The position numbers were made by a program, and so were the translations under genes. From positions 1 through 5,257 of the forward strand of contig CAMJWQ010000253.1 of NCBI GenBank assembly GCA_946409475.1: a DNA stretch of 5,257 nt, written 5' to 3'. This DNA is from an uncultured Lachnospiraceae bacterium. Lineage in GTDB: Bacteria; Bacillota; Clostridia; Lachnospirales; Lachnospiraceae. Shown one piece after another: positions 1-5,257 of this stretch; position 1 is the stretch's first letter, and each line of letters opens with the position of its first letter. The notes beneath the pieces are model-generated. The model did not search any database, was not told where the DNA came from, and saw only the letters and a program-made list of their open reading frames with translations.

Positions 1-52
1 TGTTAAAAATATAAAAGAAATATAAAACCAGCGCAAAATCTGAAATTAGTGC

Positions 53-88
53 TTGAATTTTATGGGCATTTTAGGTAAAATGAACTAG
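53..88 (+). promoter_or_regulatory. Probable sigma-A promoter of gap
   Basis: A -35-like TTGAAT (53-58) and a -10-like TAAAAT (76-81) are separated by exactly 17 bases. They match the housekeeping consensus at 4/6 and 5/6 positions. Transcription would begin near 88 and leave a leader of about 67 nt before gap. The DNA upstream (1-30) is very AT-rich, which often accompanies strong Firmicute promoters. A TTAACA at 101-106 lacks a well-spaced -10 and is a weaker alternative. I see no CggR-type operator and no clear catabolite-responsive element. The call rests on motif and spacing only. Confidence 0.6.
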
Positions 89-154
89 GTTGATGGATTT
101 TTAACAAGTAAATTCATTTATAAAATTATATTTAAACTTTAGGAGGAATCGAAT

Positions 155-1168
155 ATGGCAGTAAAAGTAGCAATTAATGGTTTCGGCCGTATCGGACGTC
201 TTGCGTTCAGACAAATGTTCGGTGCAGAAGGATATGAAGTAGTAGCAATCAATGATTTAACAAGCCCCTCAATGCTGGCTCATTTGTTAAAATATGATTC
301 ATCACAAGGAAAATATGCATTAGCTGATACCGTAACAGCTGGGGAAGATTCCATTACAGTAGACGGAAAAGAGATTAAGATTTATGCAAAAGCTAATGCT
401 GAAGAACTTCCCTGGGGAGAAATCGGTGTGGATGTTGTACTTGAATGCACCGGTTTTTATACATCAAAAGCAAAAGCAGAAGCTCATGTAAAAGCAGGGG
501 CAAGAAAGGTTGTTATATCTGCTCCGGCCGGTAATGATCTTCCTACAATCGTTTATAACGTAAATCATAATACATTAAAGGCAAGCGATACCGTAATTTC
601 CGCAGCATCCTGTACAACAAACTGCCTGGCTCCCATGGCGAAAGCATTAAATGATTTGGCCGAAATTCAGTCAGGTATCATGACAACCGTACATGCTTAT
701 ACGGGAGATCAGATGACTCTTGACGGACCGCAAAGAAAAGGCGATTTAAGAAGATCACGTGCAGCTGCCCTTAATATTGTTCCTAATTCCACAGGTGCTG
801 CAAAAGCTATCGGTCTTGTTATTCCTGAATTGAACGGTAAATTAATCGGATCTGCCCAGCGTGTTCCTACCCCTACGGGATCCACAACAATCCTCATTGC
901 CGTAGTTAAGGGTGCTGTAACAAAAGATCAGATTAATGCTGCTATGAAGGCTGCGACTACGGAATCCTTTGGATACACGGAGGACGAAATCGTTTCCAGC
1001 GATGTTATCGGAAGCAGATTTGGTTCATTATTTGATGCAACGCAGACGATGGTATCCGCATTACCGAATGGTGATACACAGGTTCAGGTTGTTTCCTGGT
1101 ATGATAATGAAAATTCATATACAAGCCAGATGGTAAGAACCATTAAATTCTTCTCTGAATTAGCATAA
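155..1168 (+). CDS. gap: Type I glyceraldehyde-3-phosphate dehydrogenase (NAD-dependent)
   Basis: This cytosolic glycolytic enzyme oxidises and phosphorylates glyceraldehyde-3-phosphate to 1,3-bisphosphoglycerate, reducing NAD+. The 337-residue product has the usual family length and is intact. The N-terminal Rossmann domain carries GFGRIGR at residues 9-15, and the Asn33-Asp34 pair ending the second strand is typical of NAD-preferring enzymes. The active site reads ASCTTNC with catalytic Cys153, and His180 lies in the TTVHAYTGDQ segment. The C-terminal catalytic domain has the conserved RVPTPTGS and WYDNENSY motifs. The GDQMTLDGPQRKGDL loop resembles the form found in streptococci and Lachnospiraceae. 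The ATG at 155 is preceded by AGGAGG (141-146) with 8 nt spacing, so the start is secure. It is the first gene of the cluster in the window and is followed by a strong terminator, as expected if it is expressed more highly than pgk, tpiA and gpmI. Confidence 0.98.
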   Translation: MAVKVAINGFGRIGRLAFRQMFGAEGYEVVAINDLTSPSMLAHLLKYDSSQGKYALADTVTAGEDSITVDGKEIKIYAKANAEELPWGEIGVDVVLECTGFYTSKAKAEAHVKAGARKVVISAPAGNDLPTIVYNVNHNTLKASDTVISAASCTTNCLAPMAKALNDLAEIQSGIMTTVHAYTGDQMTLDGPQRKGDLRRSRAAALNIVPNSTGAAKAIGLVIPELNGKLIGSAQRVPTPTGSTTILIAVVKGAVTKDQINAAMKAATTESFGYTEDEIVSSDVIGSRFGSLFDATQTMVSALPNGDTQVQVVSWYDNENSYTSQMVRTIKFFSELA

Positions 1169-1199
1169 GAACATTGTTTACAGATAATTAGATCCTAAG

Positions 1200-1233
1200 A
1201 TGGGTCCGATCGAAGGATCGGGTCCATTTTTTT
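1200..1233 (+). terminator. Strong intrinsic terminator after gap
   Basis: Bases 1201-1211 pair with 1216-1226 in an 11-bp stem with two adjacent G-U pairs and a GAAG tetraloop. A1200-U1227 can add one further pair. Seven T residues follow at once (1227-1233). The hairpin begins about 30 nt after the gap stop codon. The opposite strand has no T-run after the stem, so it works in one direction only. It should stop much of the gap transcription and leave partial read-through to feed pgk. Confidence 0.9.
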
Positions 1234-1265
1234 ATTTCACAGGAAATTGCGTCCTATGAAATAAA
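1231..1265. repeat. 14-bp imperfect inverted repeat in the gap-pgk spacer
   Basis: Bases 1231-1244 are the reverse complement of 1252-1265 except for one C/A mismatch (1240 versus 1256), around a 7-base centre. The left arm uses the last T residues of the gap terminator. No T-run follows, so it is not itself a terminator. Its near symmetry and its position at the edge of a GC-richer structured block suggest the end of an inserted intergenic repeat, or a protein-binding or RNA stem. The style recalls short intergenic repeats of Lachnospiraceae, but I cannot check copy number. Confidence 0.6.
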
Positions 1266-1390
1266 ACCCTCCGGGGAGATGCACACGAATGCATAAGAAG
1301 ATGTCACTGCGTGACTGCATTCGGCGGGCAAAGTGTCTTCTCCCTCAAGAATGAGGGGTAGGGGAGTTGATGTGTCGAAGACACTTTTTT
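1266..1390 (+). ncRNA. Structured leader/attenuator-like RNA element upstream of pgk
   Basis: The block is about 52% G+C, well above the AT-rich spacers elsewhere. Two folds compete. Fold A pairs 1267-1271 with 1353-1357 and 1274-1279 with 1339-1344, enclosing an 8-bp stem (1286-1293 with 1316-1323) capped by GTCAC/GTGAC (1303-1307 with 1311-1315). Fold B pairs 1330-1340 with 1377-1387 in a perfect 11-bp stem, encloses CCCTCA/TGAGGG (1342-1347 with 1352-1357), and runs into a T-tract. The two share bases 1339-1344 and 1353-1357 and cannot coexist. No known riboswitch class is recognised. It could be a cis-acting attenuator or a structured dispersed repeat. The pairings are read directly from the sequence, and the function is inferred. 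Confidence 0.45.
1330..1390 (+). terminator. Terminator-like hairpin just upstream of pgk
   Basis: A perfect 11-bp stem (1330-1340 with 1377-1387) ends in a T-run (1385-1390), partly inside the stem. The 36-base interior holds a second small hairpin with an AGAA loop. The T-run ends only 10 nt before the pgk SD (1401-1407) and 24 nt before its ATG. The interior is larger than in a classic intrinsic terminator, so termination may be partial. It would be the second barrier between gap and pgk. Confidence 0.5.
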
Positions 1391-1414
1391 AGTGAATGAA
1401 AAGGAGGCTATCAA

Positions 1415-2608
1415 ATGCTTAATAAAAAATCAGTTGATGATATTAATGTCAAGGGTCTTCGTACCCTGGTAAGATGTGATTTTAACGTACCTTTACAGGA
1501 AGGAAAAATCACAGATGAAAACAGATTAGTAGCTGCATTGCCTACTATTAAAAAGTTAATTGCCGACGGCGGAAAAGTAATCCTGTGTTCCCATCTCGGT
1601 AAACCCAAGGGAGAACCAAAACCGGAATTATCACTGGCGCCTGTAGCCAAAAGGCTCTCTGAATTATTGAATCAGGAAGTAAAATTTGCGGCAGATTCCG
1701 AGGTGGTAGGACCTAATGCAAAAGCTGCGGTAGAAGCGATGAAGGACGGAGAGGTTATCTTATTGGAAAATACCCGTTATCGTGCGGAAGAAACAAAGAA
1801 TGGAGAAGCCTTCAGCAAAGACCTTGCTACTTTAGCAGATGTTTTTGTGAATGATGCTTTCGGAACTGCCCACAGGGCACATTGCTCCAATGTGGGGGTT
1901 ACTCAGTATGTGAAAACTGCGGTTGTGGGTTACTTAATGCAGAAGGAGATTGATTTCCTTGGAAATGCCGTTAATAATCCTGTCAGACCCTTTGTTGCTA
2001 TTCTGGGCGGATCAAAGGTTTCCAGTAAAATTTCCGTTATTAACAACCTTCTTGATAAAGTGGATACGTTAATCATTGGCGGTGGTATGGCATATACCTT
2101 TATGAAGGCTAAAGGAGAAGAAGTAGGAAAATCCTTAGTAGAGGCTGATTATCTGGATTATGCCAAAGAAATGATGGATAAAGCAAAAGCAAAAGGTGTT
2201 AAAATGTTAATTCCTGTTGATTCCGTAGTTGCAAAAGAATTCTCTAACGATGTCTCTTTTAGAACGGTGGAAGAGGGAGAAATGGGAGCTGATGAAATGG
2301 GCCTTGATATCGGACCGAAAACCCAGGCCCTTTATGCGGATGCCGTAAAATCAGCTAAGACCGTTGTCTGGAACGGACCGATGGGCGTATTTGAGATGTC
2401 TAATTATGCGGCCGGAACGATTGCTGTGGCAAAAGCTTTAGCCGAAATTGATGCTACCACTATTATCGGAGGCGGAGACAGTGCGGCTGCTGTTAATATC
2501 TTAGGCTTTGGAGATAAAATGACACATATTTCCACAGGCGGCGGAGCATCCCTGGAATTTTTAGAAGGAAAGGAACTTCCCGGTGTCGTGGCAGCTAATG
2601 ATAAATAA
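1415..2608 (+). CDS. pgk: Phosphoglycerate kinase
   Basis: This cytosolic monomeric kinase transfers the acyl phosphate of 1,3-bisphosphoglycerate to ADP, giving 3-phosphoglycerate and the first substrate-level ATP of glycolysis. The 397-residue product is full length. The N-terminal 3-phosphoglycerate-binding domain shows RCDFNVPL (20-27), SHLGKPKG beginning at Ser59, and LLENTRYRAEE. His60 and Arg20 lie in the basic substrate patch. The position after SHLG is Lys63, where many homologues have Arg. The C-terminal nucleotide-binding domain shows ILGGSKVSSK, GGGMAYTF, VVWNGPMGVFE and GGGDSAAAV (352-360), then STGGGASLEFLEG. AAGGAGG (1401-1407) sits 7 nt before the ATG, fixing the start. I find no convincing promoter in the preceding spacer, so expression probably depends on read-through past the gap terminator and the structured element. 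Confidence 0.98.
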   Translation: MLNKKSVDDINVKGLRTLVRCDFNVPLQEGKITDENRLVAALPTIKKLIADGGKVILCSHLGKPKGEPKPELSLAPVAKRLSELLNQEVKFAADSEVVGPNAKAAVEAMKDGEVILLENTRYRAEETKNGEAFSKDLATLADVFVNDAFGTAHRAHCSNVGVTQYVKTAVVGYLMQKEIDFLGNAVNNPVRPFVAILGGSKVSSKISVINNLLDKVDTLIIGGGMAYTFMKAKGEEVGKSLVEADYLDYAKEMMDKAKAKGVKMLIPVDSVVAKEFSNDVSFRTVEEGEMGADEMGLDIGPKTQALYADAVKSAKTVVWNGPMGVFEMSNYAAGTIAVAKALAEIDATTIIGGGDSAAAVNILGFGDKMTHISTGGGASLEFLEGKELPGVVAANDK

Positions 2609-2630
2609 ATGAAATATATAAAAATAATTT

Positions 2631-2665
2631 GGAATAAAAAGGTTAGTGGTAACCGGTTTTATTCC
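2631..2665 (+). other. Stable hairpin in the pgk-tpiA spacer without a T-tract
   Basis: GGAATAAAA (2631-2639) pairs with TTTTATTCC (2657-2665). Inside, GGTTA (2641-2645) pairs with TAACC (2650-2654) around a GTGG loop, with a small bulge (A2640 against G2655-G2656). That gives 14 bp in all. GGAGG (2666-2670), not a T-run, follows the stem, so it is not an intrinsic terminator. A cis-acting stem for mRNA stability or processing is possible, and so is a short repeat. Confidence 0.6.
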
Positions 2666-2711
2666 GGAGGAATTGTAAAAAAATAATAGAATAAGAAAAG
2701 AGAGATATAGC

Positions 2712-3458
2712 ATGCGTAAAAAAATCATAGCCGGTAACTGGAAAATGAATAAGACGCCAAGTGAGGCAGTTGCATTGATTGATGAATTAAAACCATTGGT
2801 AGCAAACGATGAGGCAGATGTGGTATTTTGTGTTCCTGCAATCGATATCATTCCTGCTTTGGAAGCAGCGAAGGGAACGAACATTAAAATTGGTGCCGAA
2901 AATATGTATTATGAAGAAAGCGGTGCTTATACAGGAGAAATTTCGCCTTCCATGTTAACGGATGTAGGGGTAAAATATGTAATCATCGGACATTCTGAAA
3001 GAAGAGAGTATTTTGCGGAAACAGATGTTACCGTTAATAAAAAAGTGCTGAAGGCTTTTGAACACGGTATTACACCTATTGTCTGCTGCGGTGAGAGCTT
3101 AACGCAAAGAGAACAGGGTGTAACCATTGATTTTATCCGTCAACAGATTAAAATCGCCTTTTTAAATGTGACGGCGGAACAAGCTAAAACAGCAGTAATT
3201 GCTTATGAACCCATCTGGGCCATCGGGACAGGAAAGGTTGCAACGACGGAGCAGGCTCAGGAGGTTTGTGCAGCAATCCGCACATGCATTTTAGAAATCT
3301 ACGGCGAAGATACGGCATCTGAAATTCGTATACAATATGGCGGAAGTGTATCTGCTTCCAGTGCCCCTGAACTTTTTGCACAACCGGATATTGACGGCGG
3401 TCTGGTTGGAGGAGCGGCTTTAAAAGCGGATTTTGGTAAAATTGTAAATTATAAATAG
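2712..3458 (+). CDS. tpiA: Triosephosphate isomerase
   Basis: This cytosolic dimeric TIM barrel interconverts dihydroxyacetone phosphate and glyceraldehyde-3-phosphate, so both halves of fructose-1,6-bisphosphate can enter the gap step. The 248 residues match the usual length. The catalytic residues are all present: Asn9 and Lys11 in AGNWKMN, His94 in IIGHSERR, and Glu166 in AYEPIWAIGTGK, which also forms the mobile loop 6. The phosphate-binding motifs YGGSV (209-213) and GGLVGGAAL (229-237) are intact. The ATG is chosen because the protein begins with the canonical RKKIIAGNWKMN and an in-frame stop lies upstream at 2676-2678. It has only a poor SD (GAGAG near 2700-2704); a good GGAGG lies 41 nt upstream, too far for normal use. 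It follows pgk after 103 nt with no visible promoter, which fits co-transcription. Confidence 0.98.
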   Translation: MRKKIIAGNWKMNKTPSEAVALIDELKPLVANDEADVVFCVPAIDIIPALEAAKGTNIKIGAENMYYEESGAYTGEISPSMLTDVGVKYVIIGHSERREYFAETDVTVNKKVLKAFEHGITPIVCCGESLTQREQGVTIDFIRQQIKIAFLNVTAEQAKTAVIAYEPIWAIGTGKVATTEQAQEVCAAIRTCILEIYGEDTASEIRIQYGGSVSASSAPELFAQPDIDGGLVGGAALKADFGKIVNYK

Positions 3459-3471
3459 TGTCGGCTGCATA

Positions 3472-3504
3472 AGGAGGGTATTTATGATGGCGGTTCCATT
3501 ATAG
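3472..3504 (+). other. Possible six-codon ORF with strong SD (MMAVPL)
   Basis: AGGAGG (3472-3477) lies 6 nt before an ATG at 3484, an ideal initiation arrangement. The frame reads Met-Met-Ala-Val-Pro-Leu and stops with TAG at 3502-3504. Its codons overlap the left arm of a terminator-like hairpin (3489-3494 with 3507-3512). It could be a leader peptide, or the stranded initiation site of a downstream gene separated from it by inserted DNA. The peptide resembles no attenuation leader I know and has no run of one amino acid. Whether it is translated is inference. Confidence 0.3.
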
Positions 3505-3516
3505 ATACCGCCTTTT
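3489..3516 (+). terminator. Weak terminator-like hairpin after tpiA
   Basis: GGCGGT (3489-3494) pairs with ACCGCC (3507-3512), six pairs of which five are G-C, around a 12-base loop and followed by only four T residues. The short T-tract and long loop suggest a leaky terminator or attenuator at most. It begins 31 nt after the tpiA stop. Confidence 0.35.
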
Positions 3517-3602
3517 GCATTACACTTGAGATAATAAGCTGCTGTATAGTCAATACATTTTTTAGGGCTCATAACCCTGGAAAGTGTTTTTTGGGTTCCG
3601 CC
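3489..3602. repeat. Nested inverted repeats in the tpiA-gpmI spacer
   Basis: The ends of this 114-bp stretch are imperfect inverted repeats: 3489-3497 against 3594-3602, 7 of 9 positions pairing. Within them ACACTT (3522-3527) can pair with AAGTGT (3582-3587). That encloses TGTAT/ATACA (3543-3547 with 3553-3557, followed at once by six T residues) and AGGG/CCCT (3564-3567 with 3575-3578). The layered symmetry fits a structured RNA or a small inserted repeat such as a MITE. A 5-base TATTT occurs on both sides (3479-3483, 3611-3615) but is short enough to be chance in AT-rich DNA. Confidence 0.35.
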
Positions 3603-3625
3603 CGAATAACTATTTTTCAATAGAG

Positions 3626-3631
3626 AAGGAG
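3626..3631 (+). promoter_or_regulatory. Ribosome-binding site that fixes the gpmI start
   Basis: AAGGAG lies 6 nt before the ATG at 3638. The reading frame stays open upstream to a GTG at 3584, but that would add 18 residues unlike the family N-terminus, and the SD itself would fall inside the coding region. The ATG at 3638 is therefore the start. Confidence 0.9.
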
Positions 3632-3637
3632 TGCAAT

Positions 3638-5176
3638 ATGAAAAAGAAACCTACCGTATTAATGATACTGGATGGATATGGATTAAATGATAAAATAGAA
3701 GGAAATGCCATCGCCAAGGCAAAAACTCCTGTTATGGATATGCTGAAAGAGAAATATCCTTTTGCAAAAGGAAATGCCAGCGGTATGGCAGTGGGCCTTC
3801 CGGAAGGACAGATGGGAAATTCGGAGGTCGGTCATCTGAATATGGGAGCAGGAAGAATTGTTTATCAGGAATTAACGAGAATCACAAAGGAAATTCAGGA
3901 GGGAACCTTTTTTGAAAATGAAGCCTTATTAAAGGCTTGTAAAAATGCAAGGGAAAATAACAGTGCCTTACATTTATTTGGTTTATTATCCAATGGAGGC
4001 GTTCATAGTCATAATACCCATTTGTATGGTTTATTGGAATTAGCAAAAAAGCAGAATTTAGAAAAGGTGTATGTACATTGCTTTTTAGATGGAAGAGATA
4101 CTCCCCCGGCATCGGGAAAAAGCTTTGTGGAGGCCTTGGAAGCGAAAATGAAAGAAATCGGTATTGGAGAAATCGCTTCTGTTTCAGGCCGATATTATGC
4201 CATGGACAGGGATAACCGCTGGGATCGTGTGGAATTGGCTTATAAGGCATTAACCTTAGGGGAGGGGGTAATGGCAGCTTCTGCACCGGAGGCTGTGCAG
4301 CAGTCCTACGATAAAGGAAAAAATGATGAATTTGTTTTACCTACGGTAGTATTGAAGGACGGAAGGCCTGTAGCAACCATAAAAGACAGGGATTCCGTTA
4401 TCTTCTTTAACTTCAGGCCGGACCGGGCAAGAGAGATTACCAGAACATTTTGCGATGATAATTTTGCCGGCTTTGAAAGAGGAAACAGGATAAATACAAC
4501 TTATGTATGCTTTTGTGAATATGATATAACCATTCCCAATAAAACAGTAGCCTTTCATAAGGTAGCCATAACCAATACCTTTGGCGAATTTTTGGCGGCA
4601 AACGGAAAGACACAGGCCAGAATAGCAGAAACGGAAAAATATGCCCATGTTACCTTTTTCTTTAACGGAGGAGTGGAGGAGCCCAATCCCGGAGAGGACA
4701 GAATACTGGTAAATTCCCCTAAGGTACCTACCTATGATCTAAAACCGGAAATGAGTGCTTTTGAAGTCTGCGACAAATTAACTTCCTCCATTAAATCCGA
4801 TAAATATGATGTAATTATTGTAAACTTTGCCAACCCGGATATGGTAGGACATACGGGGGTGGAGACCGCTGCCATAAAGGCAATTGAAGCAGTGGATGAA
4901 TGCCTGGGAAAAACGGTGGAAGCCATTAAAGAAGCAGGCGGAACCTTATTTGTTTGTGCCGATCATGGAAATGCGGAGCAATTGATTGATTATGAAAATG
5001 GAGGAAGCTTTACTGCTCATACCACGAATCCCGTTCCTTTTATACTGGTAAATTATAAAGAAGGATACCGTTTAAGACAAGGTGGATGTCTGGCAGATAT
5101 TGCTCCTACCTTAATTGAAATTATGGGTATGAAACAGCCGGAAGAGATGACAGGCAAATCATTGCTCATAAAATAA
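3638..5176 (+). CDS. gpmI: 2,3-bisphosphoglycerate-independent phosphoglycerate mutase
   Basis: This metal-dependent (typically Mn2+) enzyme of the alkaline phosphatase superfamily converts 3-phosphoglycerate to 2-phosphoglycerate through a phosphoserine intermediate in the cytosol. From the ATG at 3638 it has 512 residues, a normal length. The phosphatase domain is split around an inserted transferase domain, as in the family. Metal and catalytic residues: Asp12 in LMILDGYG, the phosphorylated Ser62 in MGNSEVGH, Asp401 and His405 in NPDMVGH, Asp442-His443 in CADHGNAE, and His461 in AHTTNPVPF. Substrate residues: His123 in GGVHSHNTH, Arg185 and Arg191 in GRYYAMDRDNRW, Arg260 and Arg263 in FRPDRARE, and Lys334. 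All are intact. The numbering nearly coincides with that of the well-studied Bacillus enzyme. It follows tpiA after 179 nt of structured spacer. Enolase, the next enzyme, is not in the remaining 81 bases. Confidence 0.98.
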   Translation: MKKKPTVLMILDGYGLNDKIEGNAIAKAKTPVMDMLKEKYPFAKGNASGMAVGLPEGQMGNSEVGHLNMGAGRIVYQELTRITKEIQEGTFFENEALLKACKNARENNSALHLFGLLSNGGVHSHNTHLYGLLELAKKQNLEKVYVHCFLDGRDTPPASGKSFVEALEAKMKEIGIGEIASVSGRYYAMDRDNRWDRVELAYKALTLGEGVMAASAPEAVQQSYDKGKNDEFVLPTVVLKDGRPVATIKDRDSVIFFNFRPDRAREITRTFCDDNFAGFERGNRINTTYVCFCEYDITIPNKTVAFHKVAITNTFGEFLAANGKTQARIAETEKYAHVTFFFNGGVEEPNPGEDRILVNSPKVPTYDLKPEMSAFEVCDKLTSSIKSDKYDVIIVNFANPDMVGHTGVETAAIKAIEAVDECLGKTVEAIKEAGGTLFVCADHGNAEQLIDYENGGSFTAHTTNPVPFILVNYKEGYRLRQGGCLADIAPTLIEIMGMKQPEEMTGKSLLIK

Positions 5177-5214
5177 CAGCCATAGATAAAACTAAATAAG
5201 CGGGAATTTTGAGA

Positions 5215-5257
5215 GAAACCATAATATTCTGTATGAATACAGTTAATATATGGTTTC
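5215..5257. repeat. Large inverted repeat downstream of gpmI, at the window edge
   Basis: GAAACCATA (5215-5223) pairs perfectly with TATGGTTTC (5249-5257). Inside, CTGTA (5229-5233) pairs with TACAG (5238-5242) around a TGAA loop, separated from the outer stem by an AT-rich internal loop. The right arm ends on the last base of the window, so a T-tract or further arm cannot be seen. The likely reading is a gpmI terminator whose tail lies outside; an operator or a repeat is also possible. Confidence 0.55.

Noticed and set aside
1..154. CggR-type operator or cre site upstream of gap
   Set aside because: No CGGGAC/TGTC repeat pair and no recognisable catabolite-responsive palindrome is present. 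Only AT-rich DNA and the promoter elements are seen; a regulator site could lie before base 1.
709..897. Minus-strand open frame inside gap
   Set aside because: It is antisense to the conserved catalytic domain of gap, with no SD, promoter or recognisable protein; a shadow of the real gene.
1279..1296. Five-codon ORF (MHTNA) in the gap-pgk spacer
   Set aside because: The purine-rich GGGGAG touches the ATG with no spacing, and the bases are better explained by the stem at 1286-1293.
1367..1395. Possible pgk promoter (TTGATG, 17 nt, TAGTGA)
   Set aside because: The -10 matches poorly and the start site would fall on the pgk SD, leaving no room for ribosome binding.
1370..1399. Nine-codon ORF (MCRRHFFSE) preceded by GGGGAG
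   Set aside because: The SD-like GGGGAG (1361-1366) is only 3 nt from the ATG, too close for good initiation. The ORF lies in the right arm of the terminator-like stem, and pgk has its own SD overlapping this area.
3584..3637. GTG-initiated N-terminal extension of gpmI by 18 residues
   Set aside because: The extension is unlike the family N-terminus and contains the AAGGAG site itself. The ATG at 3638 is correctly spaced from that SD and gives a product aligned with the known enzyme numbering (Asp12, Ser62, His123).
3882..4286. 134-codon minus-strand open frame inside gpmI
   Set aside because: Length alone is not support: its composition (Pro/Leu/Phe-rich, low complexity) is what the reverse complement of gpmI codons produces, and no initiation signals are visible.

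Overview
The window is a compact block of central glycolysis: four complete, intact genes, all on the + strand, in the order gap, pgk, tpiA, gpmI. They encode the enzymes that interconvert the triose phosphates and carry glyceraldehyde-3-phosphate down to 2-phosphoglycerate. The organism is most likely a Firmicute of class Clostridia, family Lachnospiraceae. The reasons are AT-rich intergenic DNA, strong AGGAGG-type ribosome-binding sites, U-tailed terminators, the gap-pgk-tpi-gpmI order, and protein wording (a GAPDH with a GDQMTLDGPQRKGDL loop and a TIM with AENMYYEESGAYTGEIS). The family call is an inference from remembered sequence style, not from a search.

Layout. 1-154: leader with a good sigma-A-type promoter and a strong SD for gap. 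155-1168: gap, followed directly by a strong intrinsic terminator (1200-1233). 1234-1414: a structured, comparatively GC-rich spacer with an inverted repeat, a branched RNA fold and a second U-tailed hairpin that ends just before the pgk SD. 1415-2608: pgk. 2609-2711: spacer with a 14-bp hairpin and a GGAGG left stranded far from the tpiA start. 2712-3458: tpiA. 3459-3637: spacer with a possible six-codon ORF, a weak terminator-like hairpin and nested inverted repeats. 3638-5176: gpmI, the 2,3-bisphosphoglycerate-independent mutase. 5177-5257: trailing spacer ending in a large inverted repeat cut by the window edge.

Together the enzymes form the ATP- and NADH-yielding lower trunk of glycolysis, and they also serve gluconeogenesis. 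Enolase, which often follows in such clusters, is not in the window, and neither is a cggR-type regulator. The coding regions look ordinary. The unusual content is in the spacers: each one carries RNA-like secondary structure, and the gap-pgk spacer can adopt two strong, mutually exclusive folds, one of them terminator-like. That suggests transcription or mRNA abundance is stepped down gene by gene after gap. I see no CRISPR array, tRNA, rRNA, transposase or phage gene.
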